Numbered from the stretch's first letter, positions 25,674 to 36,217 are shown. The stretch is DNA of 64,000 bases from Acidihalobacter ferrooxydans (GCF_001975725.1 NZ_CP019434.1:1203041-1267040); one strand, 5' to 3'. Numbers and translations: made by a program. Notes: generated by a model from the letters alone, not told the origin.

Positions 25674-27542
25674 ATGCCTTCAGAGGTGATCCAGCATGCA
25701 GGCAAACCCGCTACAGCGCTGCCCGGCGGTTTCGACCCCGCGCCGTTTCTCAAGACATTGACGCATCGCCCCGGCGTGTACCGGATGCTCGATGTCGGCG
25801 GTGTGGTGCTGTACGTTGGCAAAGCCAAGGATCTGAAGCAGCGCGTTTCGAGTTATTTTCGCAAGAACGTCTCCAGCGCGCGTATCCGCTCGATGGTCGC
25901 GCAGATCGCCGCGGTCGAGATCACGGTGACCAATACCGAAGCCGAGGCGCTGATTCTCGAAAACAACCTCATCAAGGCGCATCGGCCGCGCTACAACGTC
26001 CTGTTGCGCGACGACAAGAGCTACCCCTACATATACGTTTCGACAGCGGACCGTTTTGCGCGCATCAGTTTTCATCGCGGCAGCCGCAAGCATCCGGGGC
26101 GATTCTTTGGCCCGTATCCGTCTGCCGGAGCGGTGCGCGAGACCTTGAGTCTGTTGCAACGGCTGTTCCGGGTGCGCCAGTGCGAAGACAGTTTTTTCGC
26201 GAATCGCTCCCGGCCCTGTCTGCAATATCAGATCAAACGCTGTACCGCGCCCTGTGTCGGTTACATTGACGAAAAAAGTTACGCAGCCGATATGCAGCGT
26301 GCGGTGCAGTTTCTCGAAGGACGCTCGGATGAGGTCATCCACGACCTGGTGCAGGAGATGGAGCAAGCGGCGCAGGCGCTGGCATACGAACGTGCCGCGC
26401 AATTGCGCGATCAGATCGAAATGTTGCGCCAGATCAGTGCGCGGCAGTACGTCAGCGGCAGCGGCGAGCGCGATGTGGATATCGTGGCTGTGGCGAGCGA
26501 GGGCGGGGCGGTATGTGTTCAGGTATTTTTTATCCGTGGCGGACACAATCTGGGCAACAAGAGTCTGTTTCCGAGGGTTCCCGATGCGCTTGCACCGGGC
26601 GAGCTCATGCAGGGAGTTCTCGGTCAGTATTACCTGGAACACAAACCTCCGGGCGAGATCATTCTCAGTCACGCGCCGGTTGATCAGCCTCTGATGGAGG
26701 AAATGTTGACCGCCCAGGCCGGGCGCAGGGTCACGCTGAGCAGCACGGTGCGCGGCGAACGCGCGCGCTGGCTTGAGTTGGCGGAGCGCAATGCGCGTGA
26801 AGCGTTGCACGCGCGTAATGCATCCCGCGCTGGCGTGACGCGGCGCTTGGAAGCGCTGCAGGAGGCTTTGGAACTGGATGCACCTCCGGTGCGTCTGGAA
26901 TGTTTTGATATCAGTCACACACGCGGCGAGGCGACGGTTGCGTCCTGTGTGGTGTTCGGTAGCGAGGGGCCGGTCAAGGCCGACTACCGTCGGTTCAACA
27001 TCGAAGGCATTACACCCGGCGACGACTACGCCGCGATGCATCAAGCGCTGACCCGGCGTTACACGCGCCTGCGCGAGAACGAGGGTGTGCTGCCCGATGT
27101 CCTGCTGATCGACGGCGGGCGCGGGCAGGTGGCCGAGGCTGAGAAAGTGCTCACGCAGTTACAGATCGATCAGGTCATGATTGTCGGCGTCACCAAAGGC
27201 GAAGGACGCCGGCCAGAACTCGATACCCTCACCTTGAGTGGCGGCGGGGGAAGCTTGCGTCTGCCGAGTCACTCGCCAGCTTTGCATTTGGTTCAGCAGA
27301 TCCGCGATGAAGCGCATCGTTTTGCCATTACGGGTCATCGCCAGCGACGCACCAAGGCGCGAACCGGCTCCCCGCTGCAACAGATTCCAGGCCTGGGCCC
27401 GCGGCGTCGACAGCAGTTGCTCAAACATTTTGGCGGTTTGCGAAGCCTCACACGGGCGGGCGTGGATGAATTGGCGAGAGTGCCTGGTATCAGCCGATCA
27501 TTGGCGGAACAGGTATACGCCTATCTGCATCACGATACTTGA
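25674..27542 (+). CDS. uvrC: Excinuclease ABC subunit C
   Basis: A 622-residue dual-incision nuclease of nucleotide excision repair. The N-terminal GIY-YIG domain shows RPGVYRMLDVGGVVLYVGKA, and a Cys-rich stretch (RPCLQYQIKRCTAPCVGYI) follows. The UVR motif is around residues 210-245 (MEQAAQALAYERAAQLRDQI). The RNase H-like C-terminal nuclease includes CFDISHTRGEATVASCVVF and LIDGGRGQ, and tandem helix-hairpin-helix motifs end the protein. The ATG at 25674 is preferred over the GTG at 25665. Confidence 0.96.
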   Translation: MPSEVIQHAGKPATALPGGFDPAPFLKTLTHRPGVYRMLDVGGVVLYVGKAKDLKQRVSSYFRKNVSSARIRSMVAQIAAVEITVTNTEAEALILENNLIKAHRPRYNVLLRDDKSYPYIYVSTADRFARISFHRGSRKHPGRFFGPYPSAGAVRETLSLLQRLFRVRQCEDSFFANRSRPCLQYQIKRCTAPCVGYIDEKSYAADMQRAVQFLEGRSDEVIHDLVQEMEQAAQALAYERAAQLRDQIEMLRQISARQYVSGSGERDVDIVAVASEGGAVCVQVFFIRGGHNLGNKSLFPRVPDALAPGELMQGVLGQYYLEHKPPGEIILSHAPVDQPLMEEMLTAQAGRRVTLSSTVRGERARWLELAERNAREALHARNASRAGVTRRLEALQEALELDAPPVRLECFDISHTRGEATVASCVVFGSEGPVKADYRRFNIEGITPGDDYAAMHQALTRRYTRLRENEGVLPDVLLIDGGRGQVAEAEKVLTQLQIDQVMIVGVTKGEGRRPELDTLTLSGGGGSLRLPSHSPALHLVQQIRDEAHRFAITGHRQRRTKARTGSPLQQIPGLGPRRRQQLLKHFGGLRSLTRAGVDELARVPGISRSLAEQVYAYLHHDT

Positions 27543-27977
27543 AGCCGAAAACTCCCTTAGGCGATGTACCTTTACCTGGTCTCTGAATTCGCGGTGTGTA
27601 CTTGGCCCGGTGATGGCGTAGTCATGCCGCTGCAACATCCCTCGTGAACCCACAGATCAAGCAAGAGCACTTCCCCTGGTCTGGACGTTTCATAACCAGT
27701 GCTGATATCGCGCCGGATAGTGTTTTCACAAGGGACTACAGAAGGAGCGACGTATCGGTGATGACGACCGACCGAGGAAATATACCTTGTGGAATCAAGA
27801 CACCCGTGAGATCGGTGGTCGTGATGAAATATCCGGGTTAAACGTCACCCGCCATATGCATTGACAGCAGATGCGCGATGACGTTCAGGCATGATAGCTT
27901 GCATGCCAAAAAGCCCGACCGCACACTGACACGCGACAGGGGCGCTGAAACCCACTATCGAGTTCAATGGACCCAGG
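27543..27977. other. 435-bp intergenic region with a repeat A-like end fragment
   Basis: No convincing gene is present. A fragment at 27821-27837 (GTGATGAAATATCCGGG) matches the right end of repeat A, but no left end is visible nearby. The pgsA ribosome-binding site (AGGA) lies at the right edge. No strong terminator follows uvrC. Confidence 0.5.
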
Positions 27978-28526
27978 ATGATGCCCCTTAATATACCGAT
28001 GTTTCTGACTTGGCTTCGAATCGTTCTGATTCCTGTGTTTGTCGGTATTTTTTATGTGCCTTGGCATTGGGCCGCCCCGGTCAGTGCACTGGTATTCCTG
28101 CTGGCGGCGATCACCGATTGGGCAGATGGTTATCTGGCGCGCAAGTGGGATCAAACTTCTCGCTTTGGCGCGTTTCTCGATCCTGTCGCCGATAAACTCA
28201 TGGTTGCGGCGGCCTTGGTCATGCTGACGCAGGTCTATGCGTCGCCGTGGCTGACCGTGGCTTCGATCATTATCATTGGACGTGAGATCACCATATCCGC
28301 TTTGCGTGAATGGATGGCTGAGGTAGGTAATCGGGGTAAAGTTGCAGTCGCGTTCATCGGCAAGTTGAAAACAGCCACGCAAATGGTGGCACTGGTGCTG
28401 CTGCTCTACAGAAATCCGTTTCTGGGGATTGATCCACAACCCCTGGGCTTCATCTTGTTGTATGTTGCCGCCTTGCTGACACTGGTTTCGATGTTTAAGT
28501 ATCTTTCGGCGGCGTTCAAATCCTGA
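27978..28526 (+). CDS. pgsA: CDP-diacylglycerol-glycerol-3-phosphate 3-phosphatidyltransferase
   Basis: A 182-residue polytopic membrane enzyme of phosphatidylglycerol synthesis. The CDP-alcohol phosphotransferase motif is complete: ITDWADGYLARKWDQ followed by GAFLDPVADK. The N-terminus LNIPMFLTWLRIVLIPVFV is typical of PgsA. ATG at 27978 or 27981 is possible. The uvrC-pgsA-tRNA-Gly order is widespread in gammaproteobacteria. Confidence 0.95.
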   Translation: MMPLNIPMFLTWLRIVLIPVFVGIFYVPWHWAAPVSALVFLLAAITDWADGYLARKWDQTSRFGAFLDPVADKLMVAAALVMLTQVYASPWLTVASIIIIGREITISALREWMAEVGNRGKVAVAFIGKLKTATQMVALVLLLYRNPFLGIDPQPLGFILLYVAALLTLVSMFKYLSAAFKS

Positions 28527-28620
28527 TGCGGCGGCTTGACCGTTTTGCTCCGGTTGTATATCGTGCGCTGCCTGTTCGCTGCTGGGATGCGGGCAGGCGC
28601 GGAGATGTGAAGATATATTG

Positions 28621-28649
28621 TTGACACTTGATGATTGTCTAAATAGAAT
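28621..28649 (+). promoter_or_regulatory. Sigma-70 promoter of tRNA-Gly
   Basis: A consensus TTGACA (28621-28626) and TAGAAT (28644-28649) are separated by 17 bp, ending 12 bp before the mature tRNA. This is a strong stable-RNA promoter. Confidence 0.85.
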
Positions 28650-28661
28650 TTCCGGCTCAAT

Positions 28662-28737
<76 letters not shown>

Positions 28738-28745
28738 GATTTTTC

Positions 28746-28773
28746 AAAAAACCCCGGCCGTCCGGGGTTTTTT
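28746..28773. terminator. Bidirectional-looking terminator after tRNA-Gly
   Basis: CCCCGG and CCGGGG pair around a CCGT loop (28752-28767). Six A residues precede the stem and six T residues follow it, making a strong intrinsic terminator between the two tRNAs. Confidence 0.9.
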
Positions 28774-28799
28774 GTGTCGGATAGGGCCCATGTTATGAT
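28772..28799 (+). promoter_or_regulatory. Candidate promoter of tRNA-Cys
   Basis: TATGAT at 28794-28799 lies 27 bp before the mature tRNA, with TTGTGT 16 bp upstream as a moderate -35. It follows directly after the terminator, which implies that tRNA-Cys has its own start. Confidence 0.5.
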
Positions 28800-28826
28800 C
28801 CATGCGGTTCCTGATAAGTTTTTCTA

Positions 28827-28900
28827 GGCTGAGTGGCAGAGTGGTCATGCAGCGGCCTGCAAAGCCGTGTACGCCGGTTCGATTCCGACCTCAGCCTCCA
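28827..28900 (+). tRNA. cysT: tRNA-Cys (GCA)
   Basis: A 74-nt tRNA with encoded CCA (28898-28900). The acceptor stem GGCTGAG pairs with CTCAGCC, the anticodon stem GCGGC/GCCGT with loop CTGCAAA places GCA at 28859-28861, and the T loop is GTTCGATTC. Confidence 0.95.
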
Positions 28901-29029
28901 TACTCCAATCCCGGTTTGTTCCCGAATGTCCCGATGTCAGTGTACACGCTGACTTTTCATGCCGATTCTTCGCGCATATCCCGATATGGCGTGCACTTGG
29001 GCGGGATCTGTCTGCAAACCGGTGCGTCC

Positions 29030-29038
29030 TGCTAGAAT
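29030..29038 (+). promoter_or_regulatory. Extended -10 promoter candidate for prfB
   Basis: TG-C-TAGAAT is an extended -10 element about 60 bp before the prfB ATG. No good -35 is visible at 17-18 bp. Confidence 0.45.
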
Positions 29039-29096
29039 GCGCGATTTTTAGACATGCCGCCGCGGTGGCAAAACTACAAACAACTGGAAGTTCAGG

Positions 29097-30192
29097 ATGG
29101 AACTCAATCCGCTGTATCAACAGATCGCCGATCTGCAAGAGCGTTTGGGCGCTCTGAGGGGGTATCTTTGACGTCGATGGCAAGCGCGAACGTCTGGAAG
29201 AAGTCAACCGGGAACTCGAAGTACCGGATATCTGGGATAACCCCGAGCGGGCGCAAGCTCTGGGCAAGGAACGTGCACAGCTCGCAGGCGTCGTCGATAC
29301 CTATGCCGAATTGATCGGTGGGTTGGCTGACGCGCGCGAATTGCTTGAACTGGCCGAGGCCGAGGATGATGCCGAGACTGTGGTCTCGGTCGAGACTGAT
29401 TTGGCCGGATACGAAACCCGGGTTGCCGATCTTGAGTTTCGCCGCATGTTTGCCGGCGAAATGGACGCATCGAATGCCTTTCTCGATATTCAGGCCGGTT
29501 CCGGCGGTACGGAGGCGCAGGACTGGGCCGAGATGCTGCTGCGTATGTATCTGCGCTGGGGTGAGCGGCGTGGCTTCAAGACGGAGTTGATCGAGGTGTC
29601 GGAGGGCGAAGTCGCTGGCATAAAGAGTGCCACTGTGCGTTTCGAGGGTGAGTATGCCTACGGGTGGTTGCGCACCGAGACCGGCGTGCACCGTTTGGTA
29701 CGCAAGTCGCCGTTCGATTCGGGCAATCGCCGTCACACTTCATTCGCCGCGGTATTCGTCGCCCCGGAAGTGGACGATGACATCGATATCGAGATCAATC
29801 CGGCCGATCTGCGCGTGGATGTCTACCGCGCGAGCGGCGCCGGTGGCCAGCATGTGAACCGGACCGAATCGGCGGTGCGCCTGACGCACTTGCCGACTGG
29901 CCTCGTGACGCAGTGCCAGAACGATCGTTCGCAGCACAAGAACCGGGCGACAGCCATGAAGCAGCTCAAGGCCAAGCTGTATGAGTTGGAGATGCAAAAG
30001 CGCAGCGCCGAACAGCAGGCACAGGAGGACGCCAAGTCGGACATCGGCTGGGGCAGCCAGATCCGCTCCTACGTGCTGGATCAGTCGCGCATCAAGGACT
30101 TGCGCACCAACGTCGAGATCGGCAACACGCAGTCCGTGCTGGACGGTAACCTCGACCCCTTCATCGAGGCCTCGCTCAAGAGTGGGCTGTAA
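29097..30192 (+). CDS. prfB: Peptide chain release factor 2 (programmed +1 frameshift)
   Basis: RF2 terminates translation at UGA and UAA. The gene is split by the classical autoregulatory frameshift: 24 codons from the ATG at 29097 reach CTT, then in-frame TGA at 29169-29171. AGGGGG upstream acts as the internal Shine-Dalgarno, and the AGGGGGTATCTTTGAC context matches E. coli. Skipping T29169 continues at GAC (29170) to 30192, for about 364 residues in total. The downstream part has the codon-recognition SPF in [11 protein letters not shown] and the catalytic GGQ in [13 protein letters not shown]. It precedes lysS by 24 bp, as in E. coli. Confidence 0.97.
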
Positions 30193-30216
30193 GCCTCGTC
30201 AGGCACACGAATTGAC

Positions 30217-31710
30217 ATGAATGATCAAACACAATCCGACGAGAACAAGCTGATTGCCCAGCGCCGTGAAAAGCTGAGCAGGCTGCGCGAAGCCGGCGAG
30301 GCATTTCCCAACGATTTCCGCCGCGATGCGTTGGCCGGCGTGTTGCACGCAGAGTGCGATGCGCTTGGGGCTGAAGAGCTGGAAGCGCGCGGGCGGCGCG
30401 TGAGCGTAGCCGGGCGCATGATGTTCAAGCGCGTGATGGGCAAGGCGAGCTTTGCGCAGTTGCTCGATATGAGCGGGCGGATTCAGCTCTACCTGCAGCG
30501 TGATGTACTCGGCGAGGCTTATCAGGATTTCAAGAGCTGGGATGTCGGCGACATTGTCGGTGCCGAAGGGCTGTTGATGAAAACCAAAGCCGGCGAATTG
30601 AGCGTGCGTGTCGACAGTGTGCGGCTGCTGACCAAGTCGGTGCGCCCGCTGCCGGAGAAATTTCACGGTCTGACCGATCAGGAGGTGCGCTACCGCCAGC
30701 GCTATCTCGACCTGATCATGAACGAGCCGTCGCGGGCAACTTTTCGCCTGCGCTCGCGGATCGTGCAGTTTATCCGTGATTTCATGAGTGGCCGTGACTT
30801 CCTTGAAGTCGAGACGCCGATGATGCAGGTCATTCCGGGTGGCGCTACAGCGCGGCCCTTCGTAACCCATCACAATGCGCTCGATATGCCACTGTTTCTG
30901 CGCATCGCGCCGGAGCTGTACCTCAAGCGGCTGGTGGTCGGCGGTTTCGAGCGGGTGTTCGAGATTAACCGCAATTTTCGCAACGAGGGCGTCTCGACAC
31001 GGCATAACCCCGAGTTCACCATGCTGGAATTTTATCAGGCCTATGCGACCTACGAGGATCTGATCGATTTGACCGAAACGATGTTGCGCGAAATGGCGAT
31101 CAAGCTATTGGGCAAAACGCAGATCGATTACCAGGGCGCGGTCTACGACTTCGGCAAACCTTTCGCGCGATTTACGATGCGCGATGCGGTGTTGCACTAC
31201 AACCCTGAAATCAGCGCCGAACAGCTCGACGACCCGGCGCGACTGCGTGAGTGGGCGTTGGAGCTTGGGGTCGAGGTGAGGCCGGGCTATGGGCCGGGCA
31301 AGGTGCTGACGGAAGTCTTCGAAAAGACGGTCGAGCACCGTTTGATGGATCCCACCTTCATTACTGAGTATCCGACCGAGGTTTCGCCGCTGGCGCGGCG
31401 CAATACGCGCAATCCCGAGGTGACCGATCGCTTCGAGTTTTTCGTCGGTGGCCGTGAGTTGGCCAACGGTTTCTCCGAGCTTAACGATTATGAAGACCAG
31501 GCCGAGCGCTTCCGCAAGCAGGTCGAGGAGAAGGAGGCCGGCGACGAGGAGGCGATGCACTTCGATGCAGACTACATCCGTGCTCTGGAGTACGGTATGC
31601 CGCCGACGGCGGGTGAGGGCATCGGCATAGACCGTTTGGTGATGTTGTTTGCGGATGCGCCCTCGATCCGCGATGTGCTGCTGTTCCCGCATATGCGGCC
31701 GGAGCAGTAG
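30217..31710 (+). CDS. lysS: Lysyl-tRNA synthetase (class II)
   Basis: A 497-residue class II synthetase. The N-terminal OB-fold anticodon-binding domain includes [20 protein letters not shown]. Motif 2 is [20 protein letters not shown], and motif 3 is [20 protein letters not shown]. It charges tRNA-Lys. Co-directional with prfB. It ends 5 bp from the convergent ygfZ stop, with no visible terminator between. Confidence 0.97.
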   Translation: MNDQTQSDENKLIAQRREKLSRLREAGEAFPNDFRRDALAGVLHAECDALGAEELEARGRRVSVAGRMMFKRVMGKASFAQLLDMSGRIQLYLQRDVLGEAYQDFKSWDVGDIVGAEGLLMKTKAGELSVRVDSVRLLTKSVRPLPEKFHGLTDQEVRYRQRYLDLIMNEPSRATFRLRSRIVQFIRDFMSGRDFLEVETPMMQVIPGGATARPFVTHHNALDMPLFLRIAPELYLKRLVVGGFERVFEINRNFRNEGVSTRHNPEFTMLEFYQAYATYEDLIDLTETMLREMAIKLLGKTQIDYQGAVYDFGKPFARFTMRDAVLHYNPEISAEQLDDPARLREWALELGVEVRPGYGPGKVLTEVFEKTVEHRLMDPTFITEYPTEVSPLARRNTRNPEVTDRFEFFVGGRELANGFSELNDYEDQAERFRKQVEEKEAGDEEAMHFDADYIRALEYGMPPTAGEGIGIDRLVMLFADAPSIRDVLLFPHMRPEQ

Positions 31711-31715
31711 TTTAC

Positions 31716-32774
31716 TCAGTCGGCGACCGTCAGCGGGTAGGGCGGATCGCTGACGGTAATGCGGGCGCCCTTGGCGGTATCGAGGCGCAGTTTGCCGGCC
31801 GATTCCGCCACGCTTTGAATCTGTAACACGGCCAGGCCTTCCACGCCGCCGTTCGGGTGGCGGTAGGCTTCCACCACGATGCCCACACGGCCGGGCTCAG
31901 TCATCGAGGTGTCGACGATTTCCTGTCCTGGCGCGCACGCATCCAGGTCGGCATGAAAGCGATACATGCGCCGCTTGAGCGTGCCCAGATACTGCATGCG
32001 GGCGACGATTTCCTGTCCAGGATAGCAGCCTTTGTTAAAACTCACGCCGCCGATCAGCTCCATGTTTGCCATCTGCGGCACGAAGGCTTCACTGGTGGCC
32101 GGGTAAATGGTCGGAATGCCGGCGAGCACATTGAGCAAGCCCCAGTTGGCTGCGCCGACCGGGGCGCCGCGAACGTTGAGTTTATCCCACAACCTCTGCA
32201 CCGCTTCGAGCTGACCGTAGATTTCAAAACGCGGATGAATGCCCGGTACACGCAATATATTCAGTTCAGGCAGGGTCAGCATGGCGTCCGGCGTGTCCGG
32301 CACATTGGCGCCGCCGAGTGCGTCGCGCAGTTCGCTCTCGGCATTGGGGCCTGACCAGCCAATCCGGGTCAGCGCTTCGTCGGCGTTTTCCAGTGTTACT
32401 TTGGAGCGCATCACGAACATCCGCAGCCGCTTGAGCGTCGGTTCGACCAGTGACTGGGGCAAACGCAGATAATAGGTGTCGCTGCGTTTGAACAAGCGAA
32501 AGTTCGCCAGCATCCGCCCCTTGGGCGTGCAGTAGCTGTTGAGCTGGCTCCGCCCGGCGTCCAGCTGGCTTACGTCATTGCTGAGCTGTCCCTGCAGAAA
32601 GGCGGTTGCATCCTCGCCATACACAGCAATCAGGCCATCGTGCGACAGGTCGCACAGCACATCACCCGCCGTGGTGACGCGCCGCTCGCGTTCCGGGTTG
32701 CCGAAACTTTCAACGCCCTGTTCGCCGAATTCGGCGCCCGCATCGGTCAGAAAATTCTTCCAGTCGTGATTCAT
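31716..32774 (-). CDS. ygfZ: tRNA-modifying/Fe-S maintenance protein YgfZ
   Basis: A 352-residue folate-binding protein related to GcvT that helps repair Fe-S enzymes. The signature motif is GVSFNKGCYPGQEIVARMQY, with the essential Cys in KGCYPGQE. The preceding domain shows LSHDGLIAVYGEDATAFLQGQ. The ATG at 32774 is taken rather than the TTG one codon earlier. It diverges from the sdh operon; in E. coli ygfZ likewise neighbours sdhE-ygfX, and it supports Fe-S enzymes such as succinate dehydrogenase. Confidence 0.93.
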   Translation of the reverse strand: MNHDWKNFLTDAGAEFGEQGVESFGNPERERRVTTAGDVLCDLSHDGLIAVYGEDATAFLQGQLSNDVSQLDAGRSQLNSYCTPKGRMLANFRLFKRSDTYYLRLPQSLVEPTLKRLRMFVMRSKVTLENADEALTRIGWSGPNAESELRDALGGANVPDTPDAMLTLPELNILRVPGIHPRFEIYGQLEAVQRLWDKLNVRGAPVGAANWGLLNVLAGIPTIYPATSEAFVPQMANMELIGGVSFNKGCYPGQEIVARMQYLGTLKRRMYRFHADLDACAPGQEIVDTSMTEPGRVGIVVEAYRHPNGGVEGLAVLQIQSVAESAGKLRLDTAKGARITVSDPPYPLTVAD

Positions 32775-32878
32775 CAATGCTCTCTCCGGTGTGCGCTTCG
32801 TGCGCAGTCCTTATCGGGCTATGGTAGTTGAATGGGGTACCGGGTGTCAGCGCAGTGACCGGAATTTCGGGAAGCAAC

Positions 32879-32887
32879 TGCTATACT
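32879..32887 (+). promoter_or_regulatory. Extended -10 promoter candidate for the sdh operon
   Basis: TG-C-TATACT is a near-consensus extended -10 element within the ygfZ-sdhC gap. The TGACCG at 32856 is a poor, distant -35. It would give a leader of about 135 nt before sdhC. Confidence 0.5.
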
Positions 32888-33027
32888 CTATCTAACGCTA
32901 AGCACAATGGCGGAACATGCAGGAGGTGGCCTCATGCATGTATGCACGACCGCGCAGATCCGTCTGAAACGCTGCTTTACCCCGATCTGGGCGAACATGG
33001 GTTCGCCTGTTATTCAAGGACGAGTAT

Positions 33028-33408
33028 ATGTCGTCAACGCAACGCCCCGTTTATCTCGATCTGCTCAAGATCAAGTTGCCGCTACCGGGGATGGTGTCGT
33101 TTGCGCACCGCGTCTCCGGGGCGCTGATGTTCCTGGGCATTCCCTTTGGACTTTATCTGTTGTCGCTCTCGCTTGATGGCCCCGCCAGCTTCGCGCAAGC
33201 GCGTGCCATTGCGACCAGTTGGTGGCTGTCGCCTGTGGTGATTCTGCTGACTTGGAGCCTGTGTCACCATTTGTTGGCGGGTATCCGTTTTCTGCTTATG
33301 GACATGGAAATCGGCGTGGGGAAAAAGGCAAGCCAGGGCAGTGCGATCTGGGTCGCTGAACTCGCACTCGTGCTTGCTGCGATTCTGCTTGTGGAGATTT
33401 ACCTATGA
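33028..33408 (+). CDS. sdhC: Succinate dehydrogenase cytochrome b556 subunit
   Basis: A 126-residue membrane anchor with three helices. The N-terminus has the family signature (RPVYLDLLKIKLPLPGMVSF and SFAHRVSGALMFLGI). The heme-ligand His region is WSLCHHLLAGIRFLLMD in helix II. It anchors SdhAB and binds quinone and heme b. AAGGACGAG precedes the ATG, and the stop overlaps sdhD. Confidence 0.95.
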   Translation: MSSTQRPVYLDLLKIKLPLPGMVSFAHRVSGALMFLGIPFGLYLLSLSLDGPASFAQARAIATSWWLSPVVILLTWSLCHHLLAGIRFLLMDMEIGVGKKASQGSAIWVAELALVLAAILLVEIYL

Positions 33409-33746
33409 GCAGTGGTCTGACTGGCTTGCGCGCCTGGATCGTTCAGCGCATCAGCGCGGCCTATCTAGGCGCCTTTTTTGTATTTGCCATCGGCGCGATG
33501 GCCTTCCATCCCCATATGAGTTACGCCCACTGGCGTGCCTGGCTCGGGAACCCGGTGCTGCTGCTGGCCACTGGTGTATTCGTGGTGCTGCTTTTGCTGC
33601 ATGCGTGGATCGGTGTGCGCGATATCCTGATTGACTATGTCCATCCCCTCTGGCTGCGCGTCACCGCGTACGGCCTCGTGATGATCTTCCTGCTCGGCTG
33701 TGGTTTGTGGGCCGCGCGGATTCTGCTGCAAGCGAGTGGTTTATGA
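33405..33746 (+). CDS. sdhD: Succinate dehydrogenase membrane anchor subunit
   Basis: A 113-residue three-helix protein. The family motif [16 protein letters not shown] carries the heme His and the quinone-site Asp-Tyr pair. [16 protein letters not shown] at the N-terminus is typical of SdhD. It overlaps sdhC and sdhA by 4 bp each. Confidence 0.95.
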   Translation: MSSGLTGLRAWIVQRISAAYLGAFFVFAIGAMAFHPHMSYAHWRAWLGNPVLLLATGVFVVLLLLHAWIGVRDILIDYVHPLWLRVTAYGLVMIFLLGCGLWAARILLQASGL

Positions 33747-35506
33747 GTCTGGTAAGAAGACGGTTTGACGCGCTGATCATCGGCGCCGGCGGCGCGGGCC
33801 TGCGCGCTGCGCTGCAACTGGCCCGCGCCGAGGCCAATGTGGCGGTGGTGTCCAAAGTGTTCCCGACACGCTCCCATACCGTGGCGGCGCAAGGTGGCGT
33901 CAATGCGGCGCTGGCCAACGTGGTGGAGGATAACTGGCACTGGCACATGTTCGACACGGTCAAGGGCAGCGATTACCTTGGCGATCAGGATGCTATCGAA
34001 TACATGTGCCGTGCAGCGCCGCAGGTGGTGTACGAACTCGACCATTTCGGCGTACCGTTTTCGCGTCTCGACGACGGCAATATTTACCAACGCGCCTTCG
34101 GAGGGCAGAGCCGCAACTTCGGCGGCGATCAGGCGGTGCGCACCTGTGCCGCGGCGGATCGCACCGGGCACGCCATTCTGCACAGCCTGTACCAGCAGAA
34201 CATTCGCGCCAAGACGCATTTTTTCGACGAGTACTTCGCCGTCGATCTCATTAAGGACGCCGAAGGTTTTGTGCTTGGCGCGTTGGCCTTCTCCATCGAG
34301 ACGGGCGAGCCGATTCTGATCGAGGCCAAGGCCACGCTGCTGGCGACTGGCGGCGCGGGGCAGATGTACCGTACCAACACCAACGCGCTGATCAACACCG
34401 GCGATGGTATGGCGATGGCGCTGCGGGCAGGCGTACCGTTGCAGGACATGGAGTTCATTCAGTTTCACCCAACCGGTATCGCCGGGCGCGGCATGCTCAT
34501 CACTGAGGGAGTGCGCGGCGAGGGCGGCTATCTGCTCAACAGCGATGGCGAGCGATTCATGGAGCGCTATGCGCCGCATGTCAAGGATCTGGCCTCGCGC
34601 GACGTGGTCAGCCGTGCGATCTACACCGAGGTCAAAGAAGGCCGCGGCTGCGGGCCAAACAAGGATCACGTGCTGCTCAAGCTGGATCACTTGGGCGCCG
34701 ACGTCATCAAGAGCCGCCTGCCAGGTATCCGCGATACCAGCATGACCTTTGTGCACGTGGACCCTATCGAACAACCGATTCCGATCTATCCGACCTGCCA
34801 TTACATGATGGGCGGCATTCCGACCAACCGGCACGGACAGGTGGTCGCGCCGGTGCGCGAGACCCCGGAGGAGCCGGTGCCGGGGCTGTACGCCGCGGGC
34901 GAGTGCGCCTGCGTGTCGGTACATGGCGCCAACCGGCTGGGTGGCAACTCGTTGCTCGATATCCTGGTTTTCGGTCGTGCCGCGGCCAACCACATGATTG
35001 AATTTCTTGCCGAACATCCGCACAACCGGCCGATCGACGAAGCCGCAGTCGATGCCGCGATGGCGCGACTGCAGCGATGGGACAAAAAAGGCGATGGTGA
35101 GAAGCCCGAGGTGCTGCGCGCCGAACTGAAAAAGGCGATGGAAGAACATGCGGGCGTGTTCCGGGAGGAAGCGTTGCTGGGCGAGGGCGTGAAAAAGGTG
35201 CGCGAAATTGCCGAACGCTTCAAGCATGCTACGCTGAGCGACCACAGCCGCGTATTCAACACCGCGCGCGTCGAGGCCATGGAAACCGAAAATCTTATCG
35301 ACTGCGCCATGGCCGCGTCCATGTCCGCGCATGCGCGGCAGGAAAGCCGCGGCGCGCATTCGCGCGTGGACTTCGAAAAGCGTGACGACGAGCGCTGGAT
35401 GCGGCACACGCTGTATTTTCTGGGAACGGATTCGCTGGATTACAAGCCAGTGCGCACGCGTCCGCTCACCGTCGAATCCTTCCCACCCAAGGAGAGGGTC
35501 TACTGA
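33743..35506 (+). CDS. sdhA: Succinate dehydrogenase flavoprotein subunit
   Basis: A 587-residue FAD protein that oxidises succinate. The dinucleotide-binding loop is [16 protein letters not shown], and the covalent FAD His is in [15 protein letters not shown]. The substrate-site segments are [14 protein letters not shown] and the C-terminal [15 protein letters not shown]. The ATG at 33743 matches the family start. Flavinylation would be assisted by the SdhE encoded downstream. Confidence 0.97.
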   Translation: MSLVRRRFDALIIGAGGAGLRAALQLARAEANVAVVSKVFPTRSHTVAAQGGVNAALANVVEDNWHWHMFDTVKGSDYLGDQDAIEYMCRAAPQVVYELDHFGVPFSRLDDGNIYQRAFGGQSRNFGGDQAVRTCAAADRTGHAILHSLYQQNIRAKTHFFDEYFAVDLIKDAEGFVLGALAFSIETGEPILIEAKATLLATGGAGQMYRTNTNALINTGDGMAMALRAGVPLQDMEFIQFHPTGIAGRGMLITEGVRGEGGYLLNSDGERFMERYAPHVKDLASRDVVSRAIYTEVKEGRGCGPNKDHVLLKLDHLGADVIKSRLPGIRDTSMTFVHVDPIEQPIPIYPTCHYMMGGIPTNRHGQVVAPVRETPEEPVPGLYAAGECACVSVHGANRLGGNSLLDILVFGRAAANHMIEFLAEHPHNRPIDEAAVDAAMARLQRWDKKGDGEKPEVLRAELKKAMEEHAGVFREEALLGEGVKKVREIAERFKHATLSDHSRVFNTARVEAMETENLIDCAMAASMSAHARQESRGAHSRVDFEKRDDERWMRHTLYFLGTDSLDYKPVRTRPLTVESFPPKERVY

Positions 35507-36207
35507 TGCGCTTTTCCATCTATCGCTACGACCCGGATAAGGGCGACAAGCCGCACATGCAGGACTACGAACTGCCCGACAAGGATGTCGAACCCGGCAT
35601 GATGCTGCTCGGCGCATTGCTCAAGCTCAAGGAGCAGGACGCCACGCTGAGCTTCCGGCGCTCCTGTCAGGAAGGTGTGTGCGGTTCCGATGGCATGAAC
35701 ATTAACGGCAAGAACGGTCTGGCCTGCATTACGCCGCTGAAATCGCTCAAGGAGCCGATCGAACTGCGGCCATTCCCCGGCATGCCGGTGATCCGCGATC
35801 TCATCGTGGACATGGAGAACTTTTACCGTCAGTACCGTGCGACCGAGCCGTACCTGCAGCTCAAGGATCCGGAACCTGAGGTCGAAATCAGGCAGACGCC
35901 TGAACAGCGCGCGAAGCTGGACGGCCTGTACGAATGCATTCTCTGCGGATGTTGTTCGGCGGCCTGCCCTTCGTACTGGTGGAATCCGGACAAATTCCTC
36001 GGCCCCGCCGCACTGTTGCAGGCTGCGCGCTTCGTGCGTGACAGCCGCGATCAGGCGACCGACCAGCGCCTCGATCAACTCGATGACGCCTACAAGCTCT
36101 ACCGCTGTCACAGCATCATGAACTGTGTGCAGGTCTGTCCGAAGGGGTTAAATCCGACCAAGGCTATCGGGCAGATCAAACACGCGATGCTCAAGAAGTC
36201 GGTCTGA
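35506..36207 (+). CDS. sdhB: Succinate dehydrogenase iron-sulfur subunit
   Basis: A 233-residue protein with three Fe-S clusters. The 2Fe-2S site is SCQEGVCGSDGMNINGKNGL plus a following Cys; the 4Fe-4S site is CILCGCCSAACPSYW; the 3Fe-4S site uses CHSIMNCVQVCPKGLNP and a Cys from the previous motif. Electrons pass from FAD to quinone through it. The start shares a base with the sdhA stop. Confidence 0.97.
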   Translation: MRFSIYRYDPDKGDKPHMQDYELPDKDVEPGMMLLGALLKLKEQDATLSFRRSCQEGVCGSDGMNINGKNGLACITPLKSLKEPIELRPFPGMPVIRDLIVDMENFYRQYRATEPYLQLKDPEPEVEIRQTPEQRAKLDGLYECILCGCCSAACPSYWWNPDKFLGPAALLQAARFVRDSRDQATDQRLDQLDDAYKLYRCHSIMNCVQVCPKGLNPTKAIGQIKHAMLKKSV

Positions 36208-36217
36208 GCACGCTCCT

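Noticed and set aside
27644-27841. 65-codon open frame between uvrC and pgsA
   Set aside because: It ends inside the repeat A-like fragment, has no ribosome-binding site and no motif.
33635-35617. 660-codon minus-strand open frame
   Set aside because: It is antisense to sdhA/sdhB, which are unmistakable; the translation is Arg/His-rich without domains.
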